DNA of 64,000 nucleotides, from NCBI GenBank assembly GCA_025738555.1, contig JAOVFP010000006.1, positions 5,952,001 through 6,016,000 on the forward strand, given 5' to 3'. Of the stretch, positions 37,020-48,161 are shown one piece after another; positions within the stretch are counted from its first letter, which is position 1, and each line of letters begins with the position of its first letter. Under the pieces are notes generated by a model that saw only the letters and a program-made list of their open reading frames with translations, made no database searches and was not told where the DNA came from. Source of the DNA: Cyathus striatus. Lineage: Eukaryota; Basidiomycota; Agaricomycetes; Agaricales; Nidulariaceae. The translations under genes and the position numbers were made by a program.

Positions 37020-37430
37020 AAGAGGTGCTGCACACTGCCTCGTTGTCTCTTGTTCCCTGTAACCCTCTCCCACTCCTTTTCCCTTCAACCACACACACAT
37101 CGTATGTGACTATCCCGGTAGAGGCGCTCAGTGTCCCGCTCAACTCACTGTACACCCACACCCTCTTCCTCTTCCTCAACCGTTACATTACCACTACGCC
37201 AACTGTGCTGGCAGACTCTGGCGTCAACCTCGGTCCTCGACGACCGCCAAAGCTACGAGCATCAGCACGAGTTATGTCTTTGCGCAACCGCAGGCCAATA
37301 TTGGAGACTTGGATGTAAAGGAGCTGTTGATTAATCCAACACAAACGGGAATTTCCCTGCTACGTCTAACCTACCGAAACTTACACGAGGAAAGTAGGAG
37401 ATGGAGTTTTCAACTAGCTTAATGATCCTG
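37020..37430 (+). pseudogene. degraded coding fragment related to 40683-40940
   Basis: A C/T-rich leader is followed by sequence reading TTPTVLADSG in one frame, then TAKATSISTSYVFAQPQ after a shift. The same order (APTALASSGQTVYINATATS, then VLVQPHADEG) occurs in one frame at 40840-40940. The Ser/Thr-rich composition suggests part of a secreted or wall protein, but the family is not recognised. The frame changes mark it as decayed. Confidence 0.3.
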
Positions 37431-39044
37431 CAGAAATTCTCGATATTTACCATAAATTTCATATGCGCTTAGGCTTCCCTTTCGAGTTAGATGTTCGAGT
37501 CTGAGGGGTATTGTAATAGGAACTATGTCACCCAGTACGTTCTTATCTTTTCATTTTTGGTTGGTGGTGGCCGATATGTGTTGGTGATACTGCTATACGG
37601 TCTAGTAGGATGCGTGAAAGGTCTATTGTCGTACGTTCCTCCCTTCGCTCCCTTCTGACCTTACTGCGGTGAATTTTACCCCCACTCAACTACAGATTAT
37701 ATTCGTCTCAACCTTTCCACTGTCGTGGAACCTCGTTCCTCATCATAGCTCGTCCTCCAATGCCCTCAAAACTCGTTCAGAACTCATTTACGAGTTCTTT
37801 CGCATCGATACGTTCACAAACAGCTCATCTCTTCGCTAACAGCTTTATTCGTACACCTTAGGACGCCGCAGGTTGAACAGTCTTCAACCGACTCGCGCTT
37901 TTATTTCTTTGTTTAGGTGTTAAGCTTACTTTCGCCTCTACATCGGTAAGCGGAGGCAGGAGGGATGCACGTGGGGCTCTTGGAGGCGTAGGGAGGGGCT
38001 GAACGAGAACAGCGTCAGTAGCCGAGGGTCTGTGTTCGATGTACGCGTTGAAGGTGGACGAGGGATGTCCTGCCGTTTGGAATCTCGTCGTTGTCGGTCT
38101 GTGTTCAGTTTGCGCTCGTGGGTAGTATCTGATTGACTATATCCTTCAGGTTGAGGCTTTTAAGGTGGGACGTGCTTTTGCATATACGATGGTGAAGGTC
38201 GAGTATTACTCTGGGCTAGGAACGCGGAGCGTGGCTGTCTTCGCTCACATTCGAGCCTTCCCTGAGCACGGAGGACAAAATCTCGTGGTTCTAGTTCTAT
38301 CCTCGACATGGATCCGTGTTCCGGGATCGGCTTTGCGAGAATGTGGGGTTTGGAATCTGGGGACTTTAACAGTGCAAGACTGTTGGACTTCGAGAATGGG
38401 TGAGACTGTGGATTAGGCTAGATGAATCTGCTGCCGCCGTTGAGCTACGATGAGTAGCCGCTGGTTGGGATGAATATTGTTTATGGATAACTTCGAGGTG
38501 GTGGTATACTCTATCGGTACTTTCCCCAGTCCAGCCATCCATCAGATCGAAGCACGGCCTGCTTTCCTGGTGAACACCACAATCTTCAGTTCCTCTTCTG
38601 TCTTGTTTTTATTAATGTCTGCTGCTTTTTCTCGAACCGAACGACTGGTGCAGGATGAACGATAAGCAGTCAGAACGACCTGAGATCCTGCTGTCTCATC
38701 CTATGATAATGTCTGTCGTCGTTTTACGCCTTGACATTTGCGCTTATATTATACCAGTGCAGTGGATATCGATGGTGCGTATAGTCGGGTTGAGTAAGAC
38801 TTCTTTCCCACTTCACAAGAAATGTGGGTTTCATGTAGCCGGCATTTAGTTACTAATTATATGATGTTCAACTTGTACAACACGTACAAACTTGTGTTAT
38901 CGATTGATTGTCAATGAACAGATTGATAACAGCTACCATCTCATACCATCCAAGGTGAATCCATGAGCACAGGTTATATGTTGATCTTAAGAGTAATAAC
39001 TGGTATCTAGGTTAGATTTGGCAAGCCACTACTCTCATTTTGAT
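37431..39044. other. intergenic stretch, no supported gene
   Basis: The sequence is more GC-rich than its surroundings and has only short open frames (up to 83 codons) with no recognisable similarity. Part of it may be the F-box gene's upstream region. Confidence 0.4.
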
Positions 39045-39884
39045 ATGCGAGTTCCAATCGAGATTGCACAGTCAATCATAAACGAGGTTGCTCTTGTTGA
39101 CGATGACAATCTTTCAGCTCTGAAATCGTGCTCTTTGGTTTGTAAAGCTTTTGCCAGAGAATCGCGGCATCATATCTTCCACTCGGTCACACTGTCAACC
39201 ACCGAGTTCACAGAGGATTCAGATGCAACATACTTGCGCTTTTGTGACATTATAAACACATCCCCGGAACTGACGCTTTACGTTCAAGAATTGTATTTAC
39301 TCGATGAAGTTTATACGAAGATAGGTTTTTTGGACCAGAGTAACTTCCCCGAAATCCTCGGTAGGCTGCAAAACATAACAACTTTTGAGCTCAGTTTTGG
39401 CAATCTTGGTTGCCAGTGGCTCGGATTAACGCAATCATGCAGACAAGCTCTTATATCTACGCTTTCTTCTCGTCGTCTTGAGAGGCTATATCTCAAGGGA
39501 ATATACAATGCGCCCCATTTCGTTGCAAGATGCATAGCAACTATGCCGATCGTGCATATTGCTTGCATTGAATTCCAGAAGGTGGAAAGTGATGACTTTA
39601 TATACGGGTCTCTTCCAATCATTGATAGCCGTGGAGGCCTGAAATGCTTGGATTTCGCAACTGTGTCAATGGACCTCTGGCAGCCTCTCATCGATGCCAT
39701 ATCTTCTCCGGAGTGTAGGTTGGAGAAGCTAGTGCTCTCTGAGCCTGAATATGAGAGTCACTTCGATGATTACGCTGAAATGGCGGAAACGGTGATTAGA
39801 ATCCATAAATACACTTTGACGGATGTAGAGTATCACGACACATTTATTCTCTATGGTGAGCATCAATATTGTGTACAAATATAA
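39045..39884 (+). CDS. F-box-like protein
   Basis: An uninterrupted frame of 279 codons starts at ATG 39045 (the open frame extends nine codons upstream without another ATG) and ends in TAA at 39882-39884. The N-terminus MRVPIEIAQSIINEVAL...LSALKSCSLVCKAF matches the F-box-like motif of Agaricomycete proteins (LP.E....II......L..CSLVC..F). These serve as substrate adaptors of SCF ubiquitin ligases through Skp1. The remainder has leucine-rich stretches (RLERLYLKGIY, CRLEKLVLSEPEY) as in the usual LRR-like region. At 279 residues it is shorter than the 400-550 typical of the family. A potential splice donor (GTGAGC at 39856) lies just before the stop and repeat element I begins about 20 bp beyond, so the 3' end may have been lost to that insertion. 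Confidence 0.65.
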   Translation: MRVPIEIAQSIINEVALVDDDNLSALKSCSLVCKAFARESRHHIFHSVTLSTTEFTEDSDATYLRFCDIINTSPELTLYVQELYLLDEVYTKIGFLDQSNFPEILGRLQNITTFELSFGNLGCQWLGLTQSCRQALISTLSSRRLERLYLKGIYNAPHFVARCIATMPIVHIACIEFQKVESDDFIYGSLPIIDSRGGLKCLDFATVSMDLWQPLIDAISSPECRLEKLVLSEPEYESHFDDYAEMAETVIRIHKYTLTDVEYHDTFILYGEHQYCVQI

Positions 39885-39915
39885 ATGGGAAGCGGAGGGC
39901 GCGGGAAACATTGAA

Positions 39916-40090
39916 CCTCCAGCAATGCCAAAGACAACGTCAAGCAACGCCAGCAACGCCACGGCAACGTCACGGCAACGCCATTCGGTAACATCAACGC
40001 AACGTCACGCAACGTCACAGCAACGCCAGGCAACGTCCGGCAACGCCAGCAACGCCAAGCAACGTCAAATCTCGGATCGGCAACGTCAAA
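39916..40090. repeat. CAACGYCA short tandem repeats
   Basis: About 18 irregular copies of an 8-13 bp unit CAACGTCA/CAACGCCAG. A second cluster of about eleven copies is at 40420-40545 and a short inverted one at 43535-43590. Confidence 0.8.
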
Positions 40091-40682
40091 ATCCTATTTT
40101 CAACAATTTCTACAACTAGTTTTAAAACGAGTAGAGTCCATTTATCTCTACCAAATATTTACTTTTATTTCTATATATCATGTATTTACAACATACAAGT
40201 TGTCTAGAGTAGAAATGTTGTGTACAAAGGAAAAAAATACTTATTTTCAACTTATTTCACCGTGAGATTGTAAGTTATACCCTGTTATACATGGCTCATA
40301 TTTCTCATTAAGTGCTAATATATATTATATGAATGTAAGGTACATTAATCTTGTGAACTCCTACTAATTTATTGTATTTATTACTAACTAGGTATGTACA
40401 CAAGTGGGGCTCGAACACAAGACCTCAGCAAGCAACGCCACTGCAACGCCAGGCAACGCCAAAATTAAATCGGCAACGCCAGGCAACGTCAATGCAACGC
40501 CCGGCAACGTCAACTTGGGCAACGTCAAAAACCGGGCAACGTCAAAATCTGTAGGCCCGTAAATGCATGGTATAGAAAATTTATGTTTGGAAATCAGCGG
40601 TATGTGAAACATGACATCCGGTATTAAAGAATGTTGTAGGGCTGGCTGTACTTAGAGGATCCGCAACAAAGATACTTTTTGG

Positions 40683-40940
40683 TTGGGAATCGGAAACACT
40701 AAATGGCTGGGACTGGTCATTGTCATTACTCACATGTCACGGTCTGTCAGTGTCACAGTTGAGGCGCTTGTCCCGCTACCCGGCTACTTACTCCAAACTT
40801 ACTCCCTCTTCCTCTTTTTCAACCGGACACTGCGCCAACCGCTCTGGCATCCTCTGGTCAAACCGTCTATATCAATGCCACGGCTACGAGCACAATCACG
40901 AATCACGTCCTCGTGCAACCGCATGCTGATGAAGGTCTGA
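40683..40940 (+). pseudogene. second copy of Ser/Thr-rich coding fragment
   Basis: Homologous at nucleotide level to 37090-37310 (shared GTTGAGGCGCT/GTAGAGGCGCT, CTCCCTCTTCCTC, GCTACGAGCA and GTGCAACCGC motifs). It reads APTALASSGQTVYINATATS in one frame. No complete gene can be built. It lies inside element I, so it may have been carried there. Confidence 0.3.
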
Positions 40941-43600
40941 TAAGTTCAGGTTCTGGTCAGGTTCTAGTAAGTAGACCCTCTCCGATTCCATACCAATGAA
41001 CTTATTCTCTCATTCAACAGATAGCACAGGAAAAACAGCCCCAGGGACATCGACCGCAAAATCTACGCCTACTCAATGCCCACCGAGACTTCTACTCAGT
41101 AAGAACGGGATATGTTCAAGTCGAAGCTTGTGGTTTCCACCGGCGGAGAAACGGCCCTACGACTCAGCAGAAGCACTGGGGTACTTTCCAGGCATCTAAT
41201 TTGCACTCTAGTTGTTGCTTGTCAGTCACCACTCGATCACCTGGCTACTCTTTCTTGACTCATATGCCTCTCAGTATAGCTTACAGTCCCCATACAAACG
41301 TAGGCCTGATTAGGACAACGGCATTTCGGCTTATTTCGCTTAAGATGTTTAGAATTTTATTCTAGGATTGGATGCCTTACCACAGCGTTTAGAAACACAG
41401 ACTACTTTTCTAAACCTTAAGTGAGTGGCGCTCGGCAAAAGTAGGTCTGAGTATCTAAACCATAGGACACTTGTATATACACATCATAAACCTATATTAC
41501 AGATTTCTAAACTGTGCCCCTGAACCTTTACTAATCTTATCGCAATTATAGCACCTTGAGTCCCAATAACGTGAAGTACTTGGAGATGTATACCGACGTG
41601 TTCATCATTGGCAACTGCTGGAAGATGATAACGATGTTGAACCTCAACATTACTGCTTGCATCATTGAAGTTGTTATTGCTATATTATATTTCTCCCAAT
41701 CCAGGTAGCTATATTATATATACACGTCATGTCGAGAGCTATATGTCTACAGAAAGCAAGACCCATACTAATATTTCGATCTCCTGATGAATACATAATA
41801 ATATACACAACATATAGATGAGCCAACATGCTACAGTAGATAAGTATGAGTCGCGATAAGATCCCTTTGAAGGGACGATTGACGTCGGAGACTGAAAAGA
41901 AGCTTTGAAAGTACGTTTAGAACTGGAGAGGGGGGGGTAGGCCTCCTCCAGACTCGAAATCTGGAAGGGGGTCATATTCAAGTTCAGCTGTCAACCTCAG
42001 TAAAAACGCCTAGTCACTAAAACGTAGTGATTTAGTCATCGAAAGGTCACAAATGACCATTGGTTGACTGCGCATAATTTAAAGTAGTCTAAATTTGTAT
42101 GAGAAGTCTCATACAGTACAATGAGTAGTCAATTCAAGGTTCTCCAGAAGTCATCGCGTTGTCATGTACTAGTCAAAGCCAAGTCATAAAATATGCAGTA
42201 TGTAGTAACTGCATTTCCGTATGTTATTGGCACTAAATAATCCCTTGATTCACTCAACCACATAAATAACAAAGATAACATTATATTTGAAAAGATAGTA
42301 CATAAAATATACTACTATGGTTACCAATTAGTCTACAGGTCCCTAACTATCTCCTATTACCAATGCACGCCTCCAGCTCAACAAAAAAATCCTAGATGAT
42401 TCACCCAATTCAAAACCGCCAGCATGCATGAAGGAACTCAGAGCAAAATCCCAATGGTAAGTATGCATACCTTGGAAGTGTGAAATAACGGGTGGGGGTG
42501 TCGCATGAAGGAAGTTTGCGTCACTTGGGGTACCTGGTCATAAACATATAAGCATCAACGCGAAGTAGGGGAAGAAAGCAGAGCATACAATGTGAACAGC
42601 AACATTTCCCACCACTATTTCAACCCATCTAAATTTCCCGAGATTGGTACTGTACGCGGTGAGGAGTCGGCTTTGATGAGGTTGTCCTGCAGTCTAAATC
42701 GAGGGCTCGTAAAAGAAGGGGTACATAAGGGGGGAAGGAAATGAGTGGAAGAAAAGCCTGTATGGCGAAGAGAGGGAAGGGGTGTCAGCTGACAACCGTT
42801 GAAGTTCTGCTCGGTAGTATAAGTATATTTAGTGGATCCGGAGTTTCAAATGAGATTATATAGTTTAGTTTCAACAGATCGGAATCGAAGGCTCCGGTTA
42901 TGTAATGCAAGCGAAATTGCTCTTGCATGCCTGAGTCTTGAGTTGAATCTTACAGAGATATAGTTCAGTACACATACATACACACCATAATTACTTAGTA
43001 TCACAGATTGTATTTCGATTTTTTGTGCAGAGTTTACATCTGCATATACTTATTTAATATGCTGCTACTTCAATATTAGTTTTTCTATTGCTTTGCCAGT
43101 GTAGGTGAGTCAAAGAAAGAGTCATTGAAGTCGTACACAGTAAACTTGTATTTAATCACACACACAGTAGTGCTATGTAAGAAGTCCAACACAGTCAAAG
43201 AAGTTAAAAGCTTACAAGTCCAAACAGCGGCATGAACAGGCTGTATTGACTAAATCGCTACCCTCGTCGGATTAATATCCGACGATTTACCGACTTTGGA
43301 CCGGGAAGCGACTGTGAGTTGACTGGCTTTTGAATATTTGTCCTCAGGTGGATGACTACATCTGACCAGCGTCTGACTGAGCGTTTTTACTGAGTGTCAA
43401 CTAGGACCGATTAGGACAGCGGCACAGCGGCAGATCTCATTTTCATCTCGCTTAAGGTGTTTAGAAATTTATTCTGTATTTCTAAACGCTGCGGGAAGTC
43501 ACCCATTGCCAGTTCAAGCTATTTTGTTGAAAGTGGTGTTGCCGTGACGTTGCCAGATGTTGCTTGATGTTGCCTTTGACGTTGCTGGTGGTTGTTTCTT

Positions 43601-46189
43601 ATTTTGTAGCTCAATTCTTTTTCTTTTTCTTCAATTATTTTTGCATCACATAATACAAACTATGACTTATGTACCCTCACAGTCAAAATCTGTTAGCGAG
43701 GGTGTGGAAATTGCGAAACACCGACTCAATTTCTATTATGTAATCAAGTGATGCGTGCATCGACGTGTTTGTTCGCGTTCATTCACCCTTTCTTTCTCAT
43801 CTTCCCTCCAATGCCAACACCCCTGCATCGCCCTCAACACCGCTAATACTCAACAAGACTCAAGATCATCAGTATCCCGCTTTTCCAAGTCCCAATGAAT
43901 ACTGCAAACCAGTTTACTGAAGGTCATGGTCTGTCTCTCCCTAAGCTAAGTTTATTCTTTAAAATTTTCATTCTATTCATTGGTATGGTTTATGTCTCGA
44001 ACTTTTCCTTTTTCTTTCAATAATCTACAATCCCAACACCTTTAATTTCCGCTTTATTCAACTATTCCACATTAAGTACTCTCTTTATTCAAATTTTCTA
44101 TAAATTTCATATATCTACTTCCCCCCAATCAAGTGAAAATTACCCCCCTTCCCCGACACCTTAGAACATCCAAGGCCAAACAGATATTCACCGACCCGCT
44201 TACTGATTTCATTGTTTAGGCATCAACCCAAGAGGTGTCAGATCGTTGAATTATGGACCCGGATCTGAGCTCATCATCCCTGATCTAGCTTTAATTCGGT
44301 TGGTACCACCATACGGCTTCCCACCTCTTCTCACCGGCAGTGTAACCCAGCCAGCATTCGGCAACTCGGTGCAGTGCTCATTGTCGAAACATTTAAGCAA
44401 ATTTGAGCTTCAAGTGCATGGCACTAAGTAGTGACATTCACAGCCTCTACCGCAACGCAAAGCTAGTTTAAATACAAACATTTTAATGATAGATAGATAT
44501 CTACAAGTAAATAAATGGATCATGGTGATGGTTACTGAGATATTAATAGGTTAGAGGCTCGGGCTGAAGAGAACTTGTGTCGTAAATTATAGCCTGTGCT
44601 ATTACTATCATATGTTAAACGAGGTATATACTTTGTGTATCAATATTTTGATTTATTCGAACCCTTCGAGGAGATTCTGCTTGTAGATTACGAGTGGTAT
44701 GGCATTGGTGGGATCGCCTCACATCACATTCTGATCTGGATGTCATTGAGTTGCCTTGATAATCCTCTGGAACCCCAAGCTTGACCTGTTCATCTATTGT
44801 AACTTCAAGTGAACTGAGTACAGCTCATCTTAGTTTTACAAGAATTAACCTCCAAATGTCGTTAAACATTTTGTACCCTTCTTATGTCACACCTTGTGCA
44901 AAGCACCTCCCTACTTCCCAGTTCAATTAGATCTCCTTATTCAATAGGAAGGGTTTTATCGGCTTGAAATAGAAACTGCTCGAGAGATTCCTTATAACCA
45001 GGGATAGAGCTGTATGATATGGGACTTGGATTTGAAGAGCGAGAAGTATGTACACTAGATACAGATGAAGTCTCGCATAGTGGTTGAATTGACGAAGATG
45101 CGACGCGTCAAGAAAGACGCATCCTGAACGCATGGCCCATTCAGGCGTTGTTGCTTGGGTCGGAGATTCAAACTCAAGGGCAAAACAGCTTTGTTTGTAA
45201 ATTGTTTGCTACAGCTTGGGGGGGGGGGTGGGTGGGTACCCCCTCTGTGGGAACTGGTACGAGATCGGGGAATCTGACGCCTCTTGGGGTAACGTCAAAT
45301 TCTAGTAGCCCTACTTTAAGGCCCAATAACCGAATAGCACGTCCTGAAATGCACAGGAGATCTGTGCATACGGTCCCGGTTTCAGGTCTCTGTAAGCGAT
45401 CGATCAGAGCTAGCTTTTTCGGGGATCCATCTAACTGACGCATGAAAAAGAACAATCAACTAGAAGTTTGCTCCATTTCGAGTACGATGAATTGAGCCGT
45501 GAGCGCGTGAGCTACCGCGAACTTCACTAACCTCTACAAGTCTAGAGGCTCTTGAGAGGCGGTAAAGTTCGCTACTAATTACACCATACTCGAGGTAATT
45601 ATAGTCTGCCATAGTGCTACTATTAATACCAGAATCAGAGAAGTCTATTGATTAAAATATTCACATTTAATACATATCTAGCTGAAATCATCGAGAGTAC
45701 AGAAGGCTATGGGGAACGAACAATAATTTACTGCATGTACTAGGGAATGCTGTGCGCGGAAACAAACAGCGGTGAATCAAACAGTGGAGTGTGGACACTG
45801 CATTTCGAAATCAGTGAACTATAATTGCTATGGACAATGATGCTGATGTGCTGAAAATTAACTGGGAGCTGGGCACTGATTAGATTTGTTAAGTTATCAT
45901 TAGGGGAGTTCAATCTTGGCCGTTTCGTCGCGTCGCCACAGATCAGTCGCTACAGCAACACTACAATCCTGCAGAAAAAGTTTAGCGCGCGTTACAAAAC
46001 AGCTGTAGCTGTATTCCACTATTCATAAGCCACTGGGTTACCCTTTCCAGATTTCTCGTACATCTTCAGGTGAACATTCAGTAATCTGGGCTATTACTAC
46101 TAGAACTATAAATATTTGAAAGGAATGTAGAAACGCAGTATGTAGTACCTTTCTGGAGACTGGATATCTACTACAGAATGTTCCCGAAT
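43601..46189. other. intergenic stretch, no supported gene
   Basis: Only short open frames. A frame at 44222-44431 (LNYGPGSELIIPDLALIRLV) follows a plausible splice acceptor (TTTAG at 44219), but no family was recognised. A run of ten G lies at 45220-45229. A CT-rich stretch occupies 43780-44190. Confidence 0.4.
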
Positions 46190-47623
46190 ATGGAAAGCCT
46201 AACGACCACGCTCAAACGCATCAATTATAATTGAGCTCCGGTGTCCGGCACCGCGGCTTCTCGATTAGATATTACAATCTCTGTTTCGGAATTTTACTTA
46301 AGCGAGACTGTGCGCTTACTAACTGAAGCGTGGTCGTCCGGTATGCTGTACGGCGGTAACTATACGCGCTCAAGCAATTATTTATTTATTTACAGTAAAT
46401 AGAATAATTTACCTATAAGTATGAGCTTTGATATAAGTATTTGTGAGATATATGAACCGAGATGTAACTAATTATTTCGTTGCGGTAAAATAGAATAATA
46501 TACCTATTAGCTTCACTATAAATATTTATAGACTATGAGATGAACTAACAATGTAAGCGATACTTGGCAGCACTCATATTAAGTGAACCGAATGCTTGTT
46601 ACAATGTCCTTCAGCTTGTCCGAGTCTCAAGTTCAAATAATTTACGTTGATACCAGCAGAGGATGGCTCATATTACATGGGAGGTGTTATAATGAATTAT
46701 TGCCTGACCTAATGCAGTCTGTCTTATGTTAAACACCAGCATGGAATATAGATTGAAGTAGAACAAGTAAAAACCACCATAACAAAGAAGGTTATATAGA
46801 CATGATAGCAGAAAGCACAAAATCGAAGTAGAATTAGTTAGGACAAGTAATACACGTCAGGGTGAAGTAGAGGGTACAAAAACGAAAGAATAGAGCACAA
46901 TATTGAAGTAGAGCAAGTATAATATTCCAGAGATTGAAATAGAACACCAAAGGAAGCTTATTGGCTATAGGAATGGAGTAAACTATAAAAGAGTGATGCA
47001 GACGATGCAAAGCATAGAGCACAGAGCTTAAGTATGACACAGACCTTAAAGTCGATCCAGAGAGTACAAGAGCGTTCCAGAGTGTATAAAATAAAAGCAA
47101 AGACTTAAGAATGACTCTGAGAGTACATGAACACACAGAGAGTATTATAACAGCAGACACATTAAGGACGACCCAGAGAGCTTAAAAACGAATTTGAGAT
47201 CTCAATAATGGATTAAATCGCTTACCAAAAAGCCAGAGGGTACTCAAGAGAAGTGGAAAGTTAGAAACGAATTTGCGAGCTTAAGTATGATAAACTTTCC
47301 CAAATTCACATTGGTAAAACGGCCCCTACATTTGTTGAAGATGAGGGGCATACAATCACTTCCGCGCATCCAATTCAACTACAAATTCACCTCAGTAAGA
47401 TGAATTATTCTATTTACTGTAAAGAAATAAATAATTGCTTGAGCGCGTATAGTCACTGCCGTACCACGTACCGGACGACCACGCTTCAGTTAGTAAGCGC
47501 ACAGTCTCGCTTAAGTAAAATGCTGAAACAGAGATTGTAATATCTAACCGAGAAGCCGCGGTGCCGGACACCAGAGCTCAATTATAATTGATGCGTTTGA
47601 GCGTGGTCGTTAGGCTTTCCATA
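46190..47623. mobile_element. TIR element F, 7-bp TSD
   Basis: Terminal inverted repeats of about 220-230 bp begin ATGGAAAGCCTAACGACCAC on the left and end with the matching inverse at 47623. Perfect duplications CCCGAAT flank it (46183-46189 and 47624-47630). The interior (46740-47290) holds degenerate repeats with AAAGCACAAAATCGAAG and CAGAGAGTACAAG motifs. No open frame of note is present, so it is non-autonomous. The ends do not match the A/B/C/L termini, so it is a separate family that also has 7-bp duplications. Confidence 0.75.
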
Positions 47624-47630
47624 CCCGAAT

Positions 47631-48161
47631 GGTCAGTATTACACTCCTGGCTGCCGACTTTTTTGCTGTTCGCAAAATTCATCCAAATTCGACCTCAATT
47701 ATTTTAAATATTGACTAAACATTTTGGCTGTCGCAAAATTATTACTATTGGCTGATGCAAAATCGTAGACAAATGTTACATTTTGTACATATTTTGTATA
47801 AATACAAATGATTCTTTTTGTTCTAATTTTAGCTTCATCAAATTAAGTGTCAAATGTAATGTTGTGAACTTGTTTTGACCTCACACAAAATTTATTGTTT
47901 CGCGTGACCGCAAAACCAGTGCAAAAGTCAACATTTTATCTAAGTTTTGCTTAAAACAAAATGCTTAATTTTCCCAAAAGATTTTGACCTTGGGAAAACC
48001 TTACTAAAATCTAAAGTTTTCACTTCAGGAAAACTTAGCGCGCGCTCAGCGCCCGCCGGCAAGGATGCCAGCATCCATCCTCAGCGTCCATCAGTGTATC
48101 CAAATGAATGGCACAATATATTGTTTATTATATACATTTAATACAAATATACAGTGTGTTA
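47631..48161. other. non-coding, possible subterminal repeats of the downstream gene block
   Basis: Three copies of a GGCTGnCGCAAAATT-like motif occur within 47648-47760, and TTTTGACC and CAAAATT motifs recur to 47990. A CACTCCTGG string at 47642 is the only candidate for a CACTA-type terminus seen on this side. Nothing else was found. Confidence 0.3.

Larger units (their letters stand above)
39905..43600. mobile_element. element I with inverted GGCAACGYC repeats
   Basis: The left side (39916-40090) is filled with CAACGTCA/CAACGCCA units. The right side (43530-43595) is their reverse complement. The outermost 60 bp or so pair: CCAGCAATGCCAAAGACAAC on the left and CCAGCAACGTCAAAGGCAAC inverted on the right. 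A further cluster lies at 40420-40545. The interior carries the degraded fragment at 40683 and direct duplicates near 41312-41390 and 43412-43480 (GATTAGGACA, CGCTTAAG, TGTTTAGAA). No transposase or target duplication was found, so the ends are approximate. Confidence 0.45.

Noticed and set aside
40388..40440. tRNA-like T-arm (GTGTTCGAGCCCCAC on the minus strand)
   Set aside because: No D-arm or acceptor partner could be paired at tRNA spacing. At most a SINE-like trace.
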